15,421 bases of DNA, from NCBI GenBank assembly GCA_012727825.1, contig JAAYGH010000079.1, positions 1 through 15,421 of the forward strand. Reading direction: 5' to 3'. The notes beneath the pieces were generated by a model that was given only the letters and a program-made list of their open reading frames with translations, was not told the DNA's origin and did no database searches. This DNA is from Trueperella sp. GTDB lineage: Bacteria; Actinomycetota; Actinomycetes; Actinomycetales; Actinomycetaceae. Made by a program: the position numbers and the translations under genes. Of the stretch, positions 8,111 through 15,421 are shown one piece after another (positions within the stretch are counted from its first letter, which is position 1; each line of letters opens with the position of its first letter).

Positions 8111-9061
8111 ATGTCACCAAAATCTCACCTCAATCCTACCTTTGGCGAGTTCTCGCGGGATATCGACCAATACCTTGCACATTTGAGCGTCGAGCGTTCG
8201 CTATCTGCCAATACGATCGCGGCATATCGTCGCGATATCGGACATTACGTGGCTCATTTGCAGTCACGCGGGGTGAGCACCTTTGATTCGGTGTCAACGG
8301 AGGACGCGGCGTCGTTCGTCGACTACCTCCGCAGTGGCCAGGCCGGGACGAAGATGGCGGCCGCGTCAGTTGCTCGCATGGTGACCTCCATTCGCCGCGT
8401 GCATGAATTCCTTATGCTCGAGGGGCGCACAGCGACAGATCCGACGACGGACGTGCGGCCACCACAGCAGGGGGAGCGCCTCCCGAAGGCGATCACCATC
8501 GAGCAGATGAGCACTCTCATCGATGCGGCGTCCGTGGGTGAGGGTCCAATTCCGCTTCGTGACCGCGCGCTCGTGGAAGTCTTATACGGTACCGGGGCTC
8601 GAGTGTCTGAAGCCGTGCGCCTTACTCCCGACGACGTCGATATCGACTCCGCGACCATTCGCCTGTTTGGTAAGGGGCGCAAGGAGCGAATGTTGCCTCT
8701 GGGACGGTACGCGATCGACGGGATTGAACAATACCTCGTCAGAGGCCGGCCCGAGTTGGCTGCCAAGGGCAAAGGCAACCCGTACCTTTTCCTCAACAAG
8801 CGTGGCAACCCGCTATCCCGCCAATCGGCGTGGACAGCGATTCAGGAGATCGCACAGCGAGCGAAAATCGACGACGTGTCGCCGCACACCTTCAGGCATT
8901 CGTTTGCCACGCACCTTCTTCAGGGCGGTGCGGATGTGCGTATCGTCCAGGAGATGCTCGGGCATTCGTCTGTCACGACGACGCAGATTTACACGAAGGT
9001 CACAACTGAAACGCTCCGGGAAACGTATGCAAGTTCCCACCCACGGGCGGTTCATCGCTGA
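8111..9061 (+). CDS. xerD: Tyrosine recombinase XerD
   Basis: Site-specific recombinase that, with XerC, resolves chromosome dimers at dif. The 316 residues split into an N-terminal SAM-like core-binding domain (about 12-105, with SANTIAAYRRDI) and a catalytic domain. All six catalytic positions are visible: Arg164 (GTGARVSE), Lys188 (GKGRKER), His259 and Arg262 (HTFRH), His285 (LGHSS) and the nucleophile Tyr294 (TQIYTKV). The call of XerD rather than an integrase rests on this canonical spacing and on the parA-scpA-scpB neighbourhood, which is a conserved actinobacterial setting. CGGAG lies 10 bases before the ATG. No dif-like site is seen next to it. The C-terminus ends SSHPRA(V)HR, as in many Xer proteins. 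Confidence 0.95.
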   Translation: MSPKSHLNPTFGEFSRDIDQYLAHLSVERSLSANTIAAYRRDIGHYVAHLQSRGVSTFDSVSTEDAASFVDYLRSGQAGTKMAAASVARMVTSIRRVHEFLMLEGRTATDPTTDVRPPQQGERLPKAITIEQMSTLIDAASVGEGPIPLRDRALVEVLYGTGARVSEAVRLTPDDVDIDSATIRLFGKGRKERMLPLGRYAIDGIEQYLVRGRPELAAKGKGNPYLFLNKRGNPLSRQSAWTAIQEIAQRAKIDDVSPHTFRHSFATHLLQGGADVRIVQEMLGHSSVTTTQIYTKVTTETLRETYASSHPRAVHR

Positions 9062-9091
9062 AACGTGGGCGAGATCAGGTAGGTTAAGTGC

Positions 9092-9949
9092 GTGAGCCCT
9101 GTACAAACTGATCTTCTGAATGATCTAGACCCGGATGGCGAATTTCCACTCCCGCCGGATCTAGGTTCGCACGGACCTGCGCGCATTATCGCGATGTGTA
9201 ACCAAAAAGGCGGTGTGGGTAAGACGACGACAACCATCAATCTTGCTGCAGCACTAGCCGATTATGGGCGCAAGGTGCTTATCGTTGACTTCGATCCGCA
9301 GGGAGCCGCGTCCGCCGGTGTCGGCATCAATGGAATGGCACTCGAACGCACGTTGTATGACGAGATGGTGTCGACCAAGCCGGATATCACCCGCATCATT
9401 CATCAAACGGCCACGCCGAATCTCGACATTGTGCCGTCAAATATCGAATTGTCTGCCGCAGAGATCCAGCTCATCAACGAGGTGGCCCGCGAGCAGTCCC
9501 TCATGCGCGTGTTGCGCCCCGTCGTCGACAGTTACGACGTCATCATCGTTGACTGCCAACCGTCGCTCGGACTTCTGACAGTCAACGCCTTGACAGCTGC
9601 ACATGGTGTGATGATCCCGCTCGAAGCCGAGTACTTTGCGATGCGAGGAGTGGCACTGCTTGTCGATCAGATCGAACGCGTCCAGGATCGTCTCAACCCG
9701 CAGTTGCGAATTGACGGCGTGTTGCTGACGATGGTCGACAGGCGCACAATCCATGCCCGCGAAGTCATTTCCACAATCCGTGAGCAATTCGGCGACGCCG
9801 TGTTCGACACCGAAATCCCGCGCACGGTGCGCTTCCCAGATGCCACGATTGCGGCAGAGCCAATCACCACGTACGACCCGAAGTCGAAGGGGGCGGAATC
9901 CTATCGCCGCCTTGCTCGAGAACTGATTTCCCGTGGTGGTTCACCCTAG
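9092..9949 (+). CDS. parA: ParA/Soj-family chromosome partitioning ATPase
   Basis: P-loop ATPase of the ParA/MinD superfamily. The deviant Walker A motif KGGVGKTT is at about 39-46, VLIVDFDPQGAAS follows at about 62-74, DVIIVDCQPSLGLLT is the Walker B region, and a EAEYFAMRGVALLVDQIERV segment is typical of Soj. A 30-residue acidic N-terminal tail precedes the first strand. The start is GTG 9092 with AGGTAGG about 8 bases upstream. No parB lies in the window, so this is likely the second, scpAB-linked ParA found in actinobacteria rather than the oriC-linked parAB copy; its exact role is less clear. The stop overlaps the scpA start by one base (TAGTG). Confidence 0.92.
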   Translation: MSPVQTDLLNDLDPDGEFPLPPDLGSHGPARIIAMCNQKGGVGKTTTTINLAAALADYGRKVLIVDFDPQGAASAGVGINGMALERTLYDEMVSTKPDITRIIHQTATPNLDIVPSNIELSAAEIQLINEVAREQSLMRVLRPVVDSYDVIIVDCQPSLGLLTVNALTAAHGVMIPLEAEYFAMRGVALLVDQIERVQDRLNPQLRIDGVLLTMVDRRTIHAREVISTIREQFGDAVFDTEIPRTVRFPDATIAAEPITTYDPKSKGAESYRRLARELISRGGSP

Positions 9950-10767
9950 TGAGCGCATCGGCCTCTGAGGACCTGTTCAGCTCCGATGGTTTTGCCGTCG
10001 AACTCGACGTCTTCTCGGGGCCTTTTGAAGTCTTGCTGAGCCTGATCTCGCGCAAGAAGCTTGACGTCACCGAGGTCTCGCTATCCGAAGTGACCGACGA
10101 GTTCATTTTGTTTGTGCGAAACCAAGATGAAGCGGACCTGTCGCAGATGTCCGAGTTCGTCGTCGTTGCTGCAACGCTCCTTGACATGAAGGCCGCGCGA
10201 TTATTGCCACGCCAAGAGGTCGACGAGGAAGATATAGACATCCTTGGAACGAGAGACCTGCTGTTTGCCAAGTTGCTTCAATACAAGGCGTACAAAGATG
10301 TGGCAGCGGATTTGGCCGTCACGTTCGGTGTGCAGTCCCTGTCGACGGCACGCGATGTGCCCATGGAAGAAATGTTTCGCAAGATGTTGCCGGAGGTTGA
10401 GCTGCGAATCAATCTCGATGATCTCGCGGTCCTTGCGGCAAGAGCCTTCACCCGCACGCCTGATGAGGTGGCGTTCGATCATCTTCATGACCCTCTCATT
10501 CCCGTGGACACGCAGGTGGCGTACTTGCGTGAGCGCCTCGTGGTGGGGGACCGCGTCTCGTTCACAAATCTGTGTAGGGACGCCCACTCGGTGACGATGG
10601 TCGTGTCTCGATTCTTGGCGGTGCTAGATTTGTTGCGCGGGGGCGAAGTCCGCGTGGAACAAGATGGTCCGCTCTCCACTTTGTTCGTGGTGCGCGTGAG
10701 CGACGAGGTGGCGGCGCCCATCGATGATGGTTCGACCTGGGGCCAGAGCGAGGAACGTAATGAGTGA
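9949..10767 (+). CDS. scpA: Segregation and condensation protein A (kleisin ScpA)
   Basis: Kleisin subunit that bridges the SMC heads and binds ScpB in the bacterial condensin complex. In this 272-residue protein the N-terminal family signature is clear: VELDVFSGPFEVLLSLISRKKLDVTEV (about 17-43), then SEFVVVAATLLDMKAARLLP (about 66-85). A short C-terminal winged-helix segment (about 205-245, VVSRFLAVLDLLRGGEV) contacts SMC. The GTG start at 9949 overlaps the parA stop by one base, and scpB begins inside its 3' end. The smc gene itself is not in the window. Confidence 0.95.
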   Translation: MSASASEDLFSSDGFAVELDVFSGPFEVLLSLISRKKLDVTEVSLSEVTDEFILFVRNQDEADLSQMSEFVVVAATLLDMKAARLLPRQEVDEEDIDILGTRDLLFAKLLQYKAYKDVAADLAVTFGVQSLSTARDVPMEEMFRKMLPEVELRINLDDLAVLAARAFTRTPDEVAFDHLHDPLIPVDTQVAYLRERLVVGDRVSFTNLCRDAHSVTMVVSRFLAVLDLLRGGEVRVEQDGPLSTLFVVRVSDEVAAPIDDGSTWGQSEERNE

Positions 10768-11314
10768 CGAATTTCAACGTGGAGCGATCGAGGCGATCCT
10801 CATGGTCGCTCCGGATCCGATACCGCTCGCACAGCTTTCCGGTGTTATCGAAAAGTCCGAGGCGGATACGGACGCATTGCTTCGCGAGATGTCGCGTGAA
10901 TATGCCGATGACCAGCGAGGATTCCAACTGCGCGAAGTCGGTGGTGGATGGCGGATGTATTCCCACCCACGCTACGCGGAAGTCGTGGGCGAGTTTGTGA
11001 CGAGGGGGCAGTCCGCCAAGCTGTCCGTCCAAGCGCTCGAAACGCTCGCCGTCGTCGCTTACCGCCAACCTGTTACGCGCTCGCAAATCGCGGCCATTCG
11101 CGGGGTTGAGGTAGACTCTGTTGTTCGAACTTTGGTGACTAGAGGTCTGATCGAGCAGGTTGGACAGACCGCAGCGACCGGCGCCAGCCTCTACGCGACC
11201 ACACCGTTCTTCCTCGAAAAAATGGGGATGAACTCACTCGACGAACTTGCGCCACTGGCACCGTACCTACCCGACGATATTGGTCTTGATGACCTAGAAA
11301 AGGAGCTCCGATGA
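10760..11314 (+). CDS. scpB: Segregation and condensation protein B (ScpB)
   Basis: Dimeric winged-helix partner of ScpA in the SMC condensin complex. The 184-residue protein has two winged-helix domains; the conserved core of the second is LSVQALETLAVVAYRQPVTRSQIAAIRGVEVDS (about 88-120), followed by LVTRGLIEQVG. I set the start at ATG 10760 (MSDEFQRGAIEAIL) because GAGGAA precedes it closely and the family begins here. The frame stays open upstream to another ATG at 10724, but that would extend into scpA with non-family residues. It overlaps scpA by 8 bases and the next gene by 4 bases. Confidence 0.95.
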   Translation: MSDEFQRGAIEAILMVAPDPIPLAQLSGVIEKSEADTDALLREMSREYADDQRGFQLREVGGGWRMYSHPRYAEVVGEFVTRGQSAKLSVQALETLAVVAYRQPVTRSQIAAIRGVEVDSVVRTLVTRGLIEQVGQTAATGASLYATTPFFLEKMGMNSLDELAPLAPYLPDDIGLDDLEKELR

Positions 11315-12066
11315 GCCGCCGCGAACAAGACCTTCACGATCCGAATGGCGAACGCCTCCAAAAGGTACTCGCACACGCGGGTGTAGGCTCGCGCCGTGCG
11401 AGCGAAGAACTCATTGAGCAAGGCCGCGTGAGCGTTGATGGCGTGATCGTGCGACAGCTTGGAATTCGGGTCAACCCCGAGACTGCCGTCATCCACGTCG
11501 ACGGCGACCGTGTCCAACTTGATGAAGACAAGATGACGCTCGCGGTCTACAAGGAGCGCGGTGTCGTTTCCACGATGAGTGACGATCAAGGCCGTCCAAC
11601 TCTGGCTGACTACGTGGTTGAGCGCAAGGAACGGCTGTACCACGTGGGCCGCCTTGATGCCGAAACCGAGGGCATTATCTTACTGACCAACGACGGCGAC
11701 CTCGCACACCGACTGATGCATCCCTCGTTCGAAGTTCCAAAAATCTACGTTGCCCGCGTCGAGGGCACTGTGACTCGCGGATTGACCAAGGTCCTCGAAA
11801 AAGGCATCACGCTCGAGGATGGGCCTATCAAGGTGGACCGCTTTACGCTGCGCGAAGCTGGCCCCAAGTACTCAATCGTGGAAATTGAACTACACTCGGG
11901 CCGCAATCGCATCGTGCGGCGCATCATGGAAGAAGTCGGCTTTCCTGTGATGGATCTCGTTCGTACCCAGTTCGGCAATATCCGCATTGGACGGTTGCGC
12001 CCGGGCCAGGTCCGTACCGTTGGCGGTTCCGAACTAGGGGCCCTGATGAGCATGGTAGACCTGTGA
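11311..12066 (+). CDS. rluB: 23S rRNA pseudouridine synthase, RluB/RsuA family
   Basis: Converts a specific uridine in 23S rRNA (U2605 in E. coli RluB) to pseudouridine. In this 251-residue protein an S4 RNA-binding domain comes first (about 14-70, RLQKVLAHAGVGSRRASEEL), then the catalytic domain with HVGRLDAETEGIILLTNDGDLAHRLMHP, where Asp116 is the predicted nucleophile. KIYVARVEG and SGRNRIVRRIMEEVGFPV complete the family signature. The ATG overlaps the scpB stop (ATGA), with AGGAG upstream. The location after scpB is conserved in many Gram-positives. RluB versus a close RsuA-family relative cannot be separated with certainty from sequence alone, but context favours RluB. Confidence 0.92.
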   Translation: MSRREQDLHDPNGERLQKVLAHAGVGSRRASEELIEQGRVSVDGVIVRQLGIRVNPETAVIHVDGDRVQLDEDKMTLAVYKERGVVSTMSDDQGRPTLADYVVERKERLYHVGRLDAETEGIILLTNDGDLAHRLMHPSFEVPKIYVARVEGTVTRGLTKVLEKGITLEDGPIKVDRFTLREAGPKYSIVEIELHSGRNRIVRRIMEEVGFPVMDLVRTQFGNIRIGRLRPGQVRTVGGSELGALMSMVDL

Positions 12067-13847
12067 AAGATGCCGTCTTAACTGAGTCTCCGGTGCTCGT
12101 CATAGGCACCGGACTCCTTGGCACCTCGATCGCTTTGCGCCTGCGTCGCGCGGGCGTGGACGTTCACCTAGAAGACGCCTCTCCGGTCGCGGCATCTCTC
12201 GCACGCGACCTGGGCGGAGGGTCGATCGAACCGGTGGACGAGCCGACGATCGTCGTCGTCGCTATTCCTCCGGACGTGACTGCGCCAGTGGTGCGCCGTG
12301 CGTTGGATCGGTTCCCAACGGCTGTCGTGACCGACGTGGCATCTGTCAAGGATCGGATTCGTCAGGATTTGCTCGACCACCCGAGCGTCGATCGTTGGGT
12401 GGGGTCGCACCCAATGGCCGGCAAAGAACGCGCGGGGGCGATTGCCGCCGATGCGGACCTGTTCGTTGGGCGCCCATGGGTTATTACCGCGGACGACAAC
12501 ACGTCGACCGCCGCGATGCACACGATCCGCACGCTTGCCGTTGATATGGGTGCGACGCCCGTGATGCTGGATGCCTCCGAGCACGACCACGCCGTTGCTT
12601 TGGTCTCGCACATGCCGCAGCTCATGAGTTCTCTTGTTGCCGCGGCACTTAAGGACGCGCCCGCCGAGGCGATGGATTTAGCAGGGCAGGGGCTGCGCGA
12701 CGTCACGCGTATCGCAGAATCAGATCCGCTGCTGTGGACGTCGATCATTGACGGCAATCGCAAGCAAATCGCACACGTTTTGCGGGGAATGTCCGCACGA
12801 CTGGGCGCGCTCGTATCGACCCTTGACCGTGAGGACATGGGGCTCGATCGCATTTCGGCGGTCGTGGCAGATGGCAACGCCGGAGTGGCACGCATTCCTG
12901 GAAAGCATGGCGGTGCGCGCGCAAACTACGCAGAAGTTATCGTCCTCATTCCCGATAAGCCTGGCATGCTCGGCCGGCTGTTTGCCGATATCGGAGAGCT
13001 TGGAATAAATATTGAAGATATGGAGATTGAACACTCCGCCAAACAGCAAGTTGGTCGCGTGATCGTCTCAGTCGTGCCGCAGCAGGCGCTCCCACTTGAA
13101 CGCGGCCTCGAACAGATGGGATGGAGAGTAGTGACAACCGAATCGAAGCAACCCCTCGTTATTGCCATCGATGGGCCATCGGGCTCCGGTAAGTCCACGG
13201 TGGCCAAGGCCGTGGCCAACAGACTTGGATTGTCCTATCTCGATACGGGGGCAATGTATCGCGCGGCCACATGGTGGGTACAGCATGAGGGCATCGACCT
13301 CGACGACGAGCCCTCCGTTTATGCTGCCACCCAAGAGATGCCGATCTCGATCGATCTTGATCCGCTAGATCCGCGATTCATGGTTGGTGAACACGACATC
13401 ACCACCGACATCCGGACCTCAGAGCTGGCAAAAGTTGTGTCGAGGGTTGCCGTGAATCTGGACGTCCGAGCCGAAATGGCACGGATGCAGCAGGCGATCA
13501 TCGCCGAGGAAATGACCCCGTCCGGGCACTCGGAGGGTAGAGGGATCGTGGTGGAGGGACGTGACATCACCACCGTCGTGGCACCCGAAGCCCCCGTCCG
13601 CGTGTTGCTGACCGCCTCGGAAGAGGCGCGGCTCGCTCGGCGCGCGCTTGAAACTCGCGGTGCCGCAGACGAGCGGGCAATCGCCGAGACTCGCGACGAA
13701 GTGTTACGGCGTGACCGTGACGATTCGACCGTGTCGAATTTTACGACCGCAGAAAACGGCGTGACCCACATTGATTCGTCCGACATGACGATCGACGAGG
13801 TTGTTGACGCCGTCATTTCACTGATTCCGGAGACTTACCGTGACTAA
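12063..13847 (+). CDS. Fused prephenate dehydrogenase (TyrA, with ACT domain) and cytidylate kinase (Cmk)
   Basis: A single 594-residue open frame covers two enzymes. Residues 1-280 form a TyrA-type NAD(P)-dependent dehydrogenase for tyrosine synthesis: Rossmann motif [12 protein letters not shown] (13-24), VAIPP (66-70), [11 protein letters not shown] (115-125), HMPQL (183-187). Residues about 288-354 are an ACT regulatory domain ([29 protein letters not shown]), a likely amino-acid feedback site. Residues 363-594 are a CMP/dCMP kinase: [19 protein letters not shown] (Walker A 371-379), [26 protein letters not shown] (496-508), and DRDDSTVS. The start is GTG 12063, overlapping the rluB stop by 4 bases, with a weak ribosome-binding site, so it depends on coupling. 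In related actinobacteria tyrA and cmk are usually adjacent separate genes at this locus. The join is a short linker (VVTTESKQP) with an in-frame GTG at 13131 that might yield free Cmk. No frameshift is apparent on either side. Confidence 0.92.
   Translation: MKDAVLTESPVLVIGTGLLGTSIALRLRRAGVDVHLEDASPVAASLARDLGGGSIEPVDEPTIVVVAIPPDVTAPVVRRALDRFPTAVVTDVASVKDRIRQDLLDHPSVDRWVGSHPMAGKERAGAIAADADLFVGRPWVITADDNTSTAAMHTIRTLAVDMGATPVMLDASEHDHAVALVSHMPQLMSSLVAAALKDAPAEAMDLAGQGLRDVTRIAESDPLLWTSIIDGNRKQIAHVLRGMSARLGALVSTLDREDMGLDRISAVVADGNAGVARIPGKHGGARANYAEVIVLIPDKPGMLGRLFADIGELGINIEDMEIEHSAKQQVGRVIVSVVPQQALPLERGLEQMGWRVVTTESKQPLVIAIDGPSGSGKSTVAKAVANRLGLSYLDTGAMYRAATWWVQHEGIDLDDEPSVYAATQEMPISIDLDPLDPRFMVGEHDITTDIRTSELAKVVSRVAVNLDVRAEMARMQQAIIAEEMTPSGHSEGRGIVVEGRDITTVVAPEAPVRVLLTASEEARLARRALETRGAADERAIAETRDEVLRRDRDDSTVSNFTTAENGVTHIDSSDMTIDEVVDAVISLIPETYRD
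13123..13133 (+). promoter_or_regulatory. Possible internal start for a free Cmk
   Basis: GGAGAG (13123-13128) is closely followed by GTG (13131-13133), in frame with the kinase; it would give a 238-residue Cmk, the normal size of a stand-alone enzyme. The out-of-frame overlap TAGTGA at 13129-13134 is what one would expect where two neighbouring genes formerly met. This is a candidate only: spacing is short and the site lies inside an open reading frame. Confidence 0.35.
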
Positions 13848-15321
13848 CGATGAACTAGAACAAACAGGCGACCTCGAACCTAACTTGGACGAGCAACAGT
13901 ACGAGCTTATGCGCGCCAGCCTTGAGGACTATGAGCTTGACGACGACGATCTCTCGCTCATCGATCTCGATCTTGACGTGGTGCCCGCCCAGCCTGCACC
14001 GACCGCGCCCGTACTCGCAATTGTGGGACGGCCGAACGTCGGCAAGTCGACGCTCGTGAACCGGATTGTGGGTAAACGTGTGGCCGTCGTGCAAGATACG
14101 CCAGGCGTGACGCGTGATCGCGTGTACTACGACGCCGAGTGGAACGGCCGCGAGTTCACCGTGGTGGATACGGGCGGTTGGGAGATTGACGTCAAGGGCC
14201 TTGACTTGTCGGTAGCGCACCAATCCGAGATAGCGATCCGGGAAGCGGATGCCGTCATGCTCGTTGTGGATGCGACTGTTGGCGTGACCGATGCCGATGA
14301 GCGGATTGTGGAGCTCATCCGCCGGTCTGGCAAATCCACGGTGCTTGCAGCCAACAAGGTCGATGCAGATCAGCAGGAGGCCGACGTGGCGTACCTGTGG
14401 GCGCTCGGACTTGGGGAACCTTTTCCCGTGTCGGCATTGCATGGCCGTGGTTCTGGCGACTTGTTGGATCAGGCCATGCGTATCCTGCCGAAGGTTTCGG
14501 CTGTGCGCCGTGAGCGCCCAGGTGAAGGGCCAAGACGTGTCGCGTTAGTTGGCAAACCTAACGTTGGAAAGTCCTCGCTGCTCAACCAGCTGGCGGGGGA
14601 GAACCGCGTGGTGGTCGACGATACCGCTGGCACCACGCGCGATCCGGTCGACGAAGTCATCTCCCTCGACGACGAACTGTGGACCTTTGTTGATACGGCG
14701 GGTATTCGCCGTCGTGTTCATCTTCAGTCCGGTGCGGATTATTACGCATCCTTGCGAACCCAGCGCGCGCTAGCCAACGCGGAACTTGCGCTCGTCCTCA
14801 TCGATGGTTCGGACGATCTGTCCGAACAGGATATTCGGATCATGCAGCAGGTGATTGATTCTGGCCGTGCGATGGTGCTCGTGGTCAACAAGTGGGACCT
14901 CGTGGACGAGGAGCGCCGGATGATGCTGAACAAAGAACTGGACCGCAATATGGTCCAGATGCCGTGGGTCGAGCGGGTGAACATTTCGGCTGAGACTGGC
15001 TGGCACACGAACCGGCTCACATACGCTATGCGCGGGGCACTTGATTCCTGGGATAAGCGGATCTCGACTGGCAAGCTCAATGCCGCGCTCGGGGCGCTGG
15101 TTGCAGCGAATCCGCATCCGGTGCGTGGCGGAAAGCAGGCACGAATCTTGTTTGCCACCCAGGTGGATGTTCAGCCGCCACGCTTTGTGCTGTTCACGAC
15201 CGGTTTCCTCGAGCACGGCTACCGACGGTTCATCGAGCGACACTTTCGTGAAACGTTCGATTTTACCGGCTCTCCGATAGAAATCTCCGTCCGCGAGCGT
15301 CAGCGCCGACAGCGTCGGTGA
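13840..15321 (+). CDS. der: Ribosome biogenesis GTPase Der (EngA)
   Basis: Double GTPase that helps 50S ribosomal subunit maturation. Of the 493 residues, the first 55 are an acidic low-complexity tail (many Asp/Glu), longer than in E. coli Der and usual for actinobacteria. G domain 1: GRPNVGKST (63-71), [13 protein letters not shown] (110-113), NKVD (172-175). G domain 2: GKPNVGKSS (238-246), [13 protein letters not shown] (285-288), NKWD (350-353). The C-terminal KH-like domain ends in a basic RERQRRQRR tail. The start is GTG 13840, overlapping the tyrA-cmk stop by 8 bases; the only nearby ATG (13850) is in another frame. Last gene of the overlapping chain. Confidence 0.97.
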   Translation: MTNDELEQTGDLEPNLDEQQYELMRASLEDYELDDDDLSLIDLDLDVVPAQPAPTAPVLAIVGRPNVGKSTLVNRIVGKRVAVVQDTPGVTRDRVYYDAEWNGREFTVVDTGGWEIDVKGLDLSVAHQSEIAIREADAVMLVVDATVGVTDADERIVELIRRSGKSTVLAANKVDADQQEADVAYLWALGLGEPFPVSALHGRGSGDLLDQAMRILPKVSAVRRERPGEGPRRVALVGKPNVGKSSLLNQLAGENRVVVDDTAGTTRDPVDEVISLDDELWTFVDTAGIRRRVHLQSGADYYASLRTQRALANAELALVLIDGSDDLSEQDIRIMQQVIDSGRAMVLVVNKWDLVDEERRMMLNKELDRNMVQMPWVERVNISAETGWHTNRLTYAMRGALDSWDKRISTGKLNAALGALVAANPHPVRGGKQARILFATQVDVQPPRFVLFTTGFLEHGYRRFIERHFRETFDFTGSPIEISVRERQRRQRR

Positions 15322-15335
15322 TAAAACTCCCATAT

Positions 15336-15357
15336 ATCTGGGCAGATGCGCGATAAT
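15336..15357 (+). promoter_or_regulatory. Candidate pfkA promoter with overlapping palindrome
   Basis: GATAAT (15352-15357) matches the -10 consensus in 5 of 6 positions and ends 6 bases before the pfkA ATG, so the transcript could begin at or near the start codon. Just upstream is the inverted repeat ATCTG-GG-CAGAT (15336-15347), which sits in the expected -35/-10 spacer, where a repressor could block polymerase. No good -35 element is visible. Confidence 0.45.
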
Positions 15358-15363
15358 GGGGTT

Positions 15364-15421
15364 ATGGCAAAGAAGCGAATTGGAATACTGACCGCCGGCG
15401 GAGACGCACCGGGGCTGCTCA
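15364..15421 (+). CDS. pfkA: 6-phosphofructokinase, N-terminal fragment cut by the window end
   Basis: Only 19 codons are visible, beginning MAKKRIGILTAGGDAPGLL. The GILTxGGDxPG motif is the nucleotide/phosphate-binding N-terminus of the phosphofructokinase-A family, which phosphorylates fructose 6-phosphate in glycolysis. Whether the donor is ATP or pyrophosphate depends on residues beyond the window. A short GGGG lies 4 bases before the ATG and is a weak ribosome-binding site. The -10 element is so close that a leaderless mRNA is possible. Transcription is probably separate from der, which ends 42 bases upstream. Confidence 0.85.
   Translation, partial: MAKKRIGILTAGGDAPGLL

Noticed and set aside
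9092..9949. Plasmid or phage partition system (parA next to a tyrosine recombinase)
   Set aside because: parA and xerD together can suggest a mobile element, but the scpA-scpB-rluB-cmk-der synteny is a standard actinobacterial chromosomal locus, and no att repeats, tRNA, relaxase or phage genes are seen.
13855..14442. 195-codon - strand open frame inside der
   Set aside because: Antisense to the first GTPase domain of Der; explained by the codon structure of der.
15304..15320. Short hairpin at the end of der as a terminator
   Set aside because: The stem is about 7 bp with a G-U pair and a 3-base loop, lies inside the coding sequence, and has no U-run; too weak to call.

Overview
The window reads as an ordinary chromosomal core-metabolism segment of a moderately high-GC actinobacterium, probably Actinomycetaceae-like (Arcanobacterium, Trueperella or Actinomyces relatives). 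This placement is inferred from gene order (pgk-tpiA-secG facing tkt-tal-zwf-opcA; xerD-parA-scpA-scpB-rluB-tyrA/cmk-der), from the actinobacteria-typical protein OpcA, and from frequent GTG starts (secG, parA, scpA, tyrA-cmk, der). I see no insertion sequence, phage gene, CRISPR array, tRNA or rRNA, and no gene-free stretch longer than about 115 bases.

Region 1 (1-2153, + strand) is lower glycolysis plus protein export. It holds the 3' part of pgk, which carries an apparent 2-base deletion near position 790 that breaks the frame. tpiA follows with a 1-base overlap, then a strong hairpin, then secG.

Region 2 (2253-8011, - strand) is the pentose phosphate pathway, transcribed tkt -> tal -> zwf -> opcA toward secG. 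Tkt and Tal are the non-oxidative branch. Zwf is the entry dehydrogenase and OpcA its assembly/activation factor. A perfect 15-bp hairpin at 2198-2231 separates the convergent secG and opcA. A terminator-like hairpin with a U-run lies inside the cluster between tal and zwf. The 6-phosphogluconolactonase gene (pgl/devB) that usually accompanies opcA in actinobacteria is absent here.

Region 3 (8111-15321, + strand) diverges from tkt and is a tightly packed run linked to chromosome maintenance and housekeeping: xerD recombinase, a ParA-family ATPase, the condensin partners ScpA and ScpB, the 23S rRNA pseudouridine synthase RluB, a single ORF fusing prephenate dehydrogenase (TyrA with ACT domain) to cytidylate kinase (Cmk), and the ribosome-assembly GTPase Der. 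From parA to der every junction overlaps by 1-8 bases, which suggests one translationally coupled unit.

Region 4 (15322-15421) is a short intergenic stretch with a good -10 hexamer placed so that the next gene, the start of a 6-phosphofructokinase (pfkA), may be transcribed without a leader. The window cuts this gene after 19 codons.

I found no undescribed multi-gene system. The points most worth a second look are the pgk frameshift, the TyrA-Cmk fusion with a possible internal Cmk start, the missing pgl, the internal tal/zwf terminator, and the possible leaderless pfkA start.
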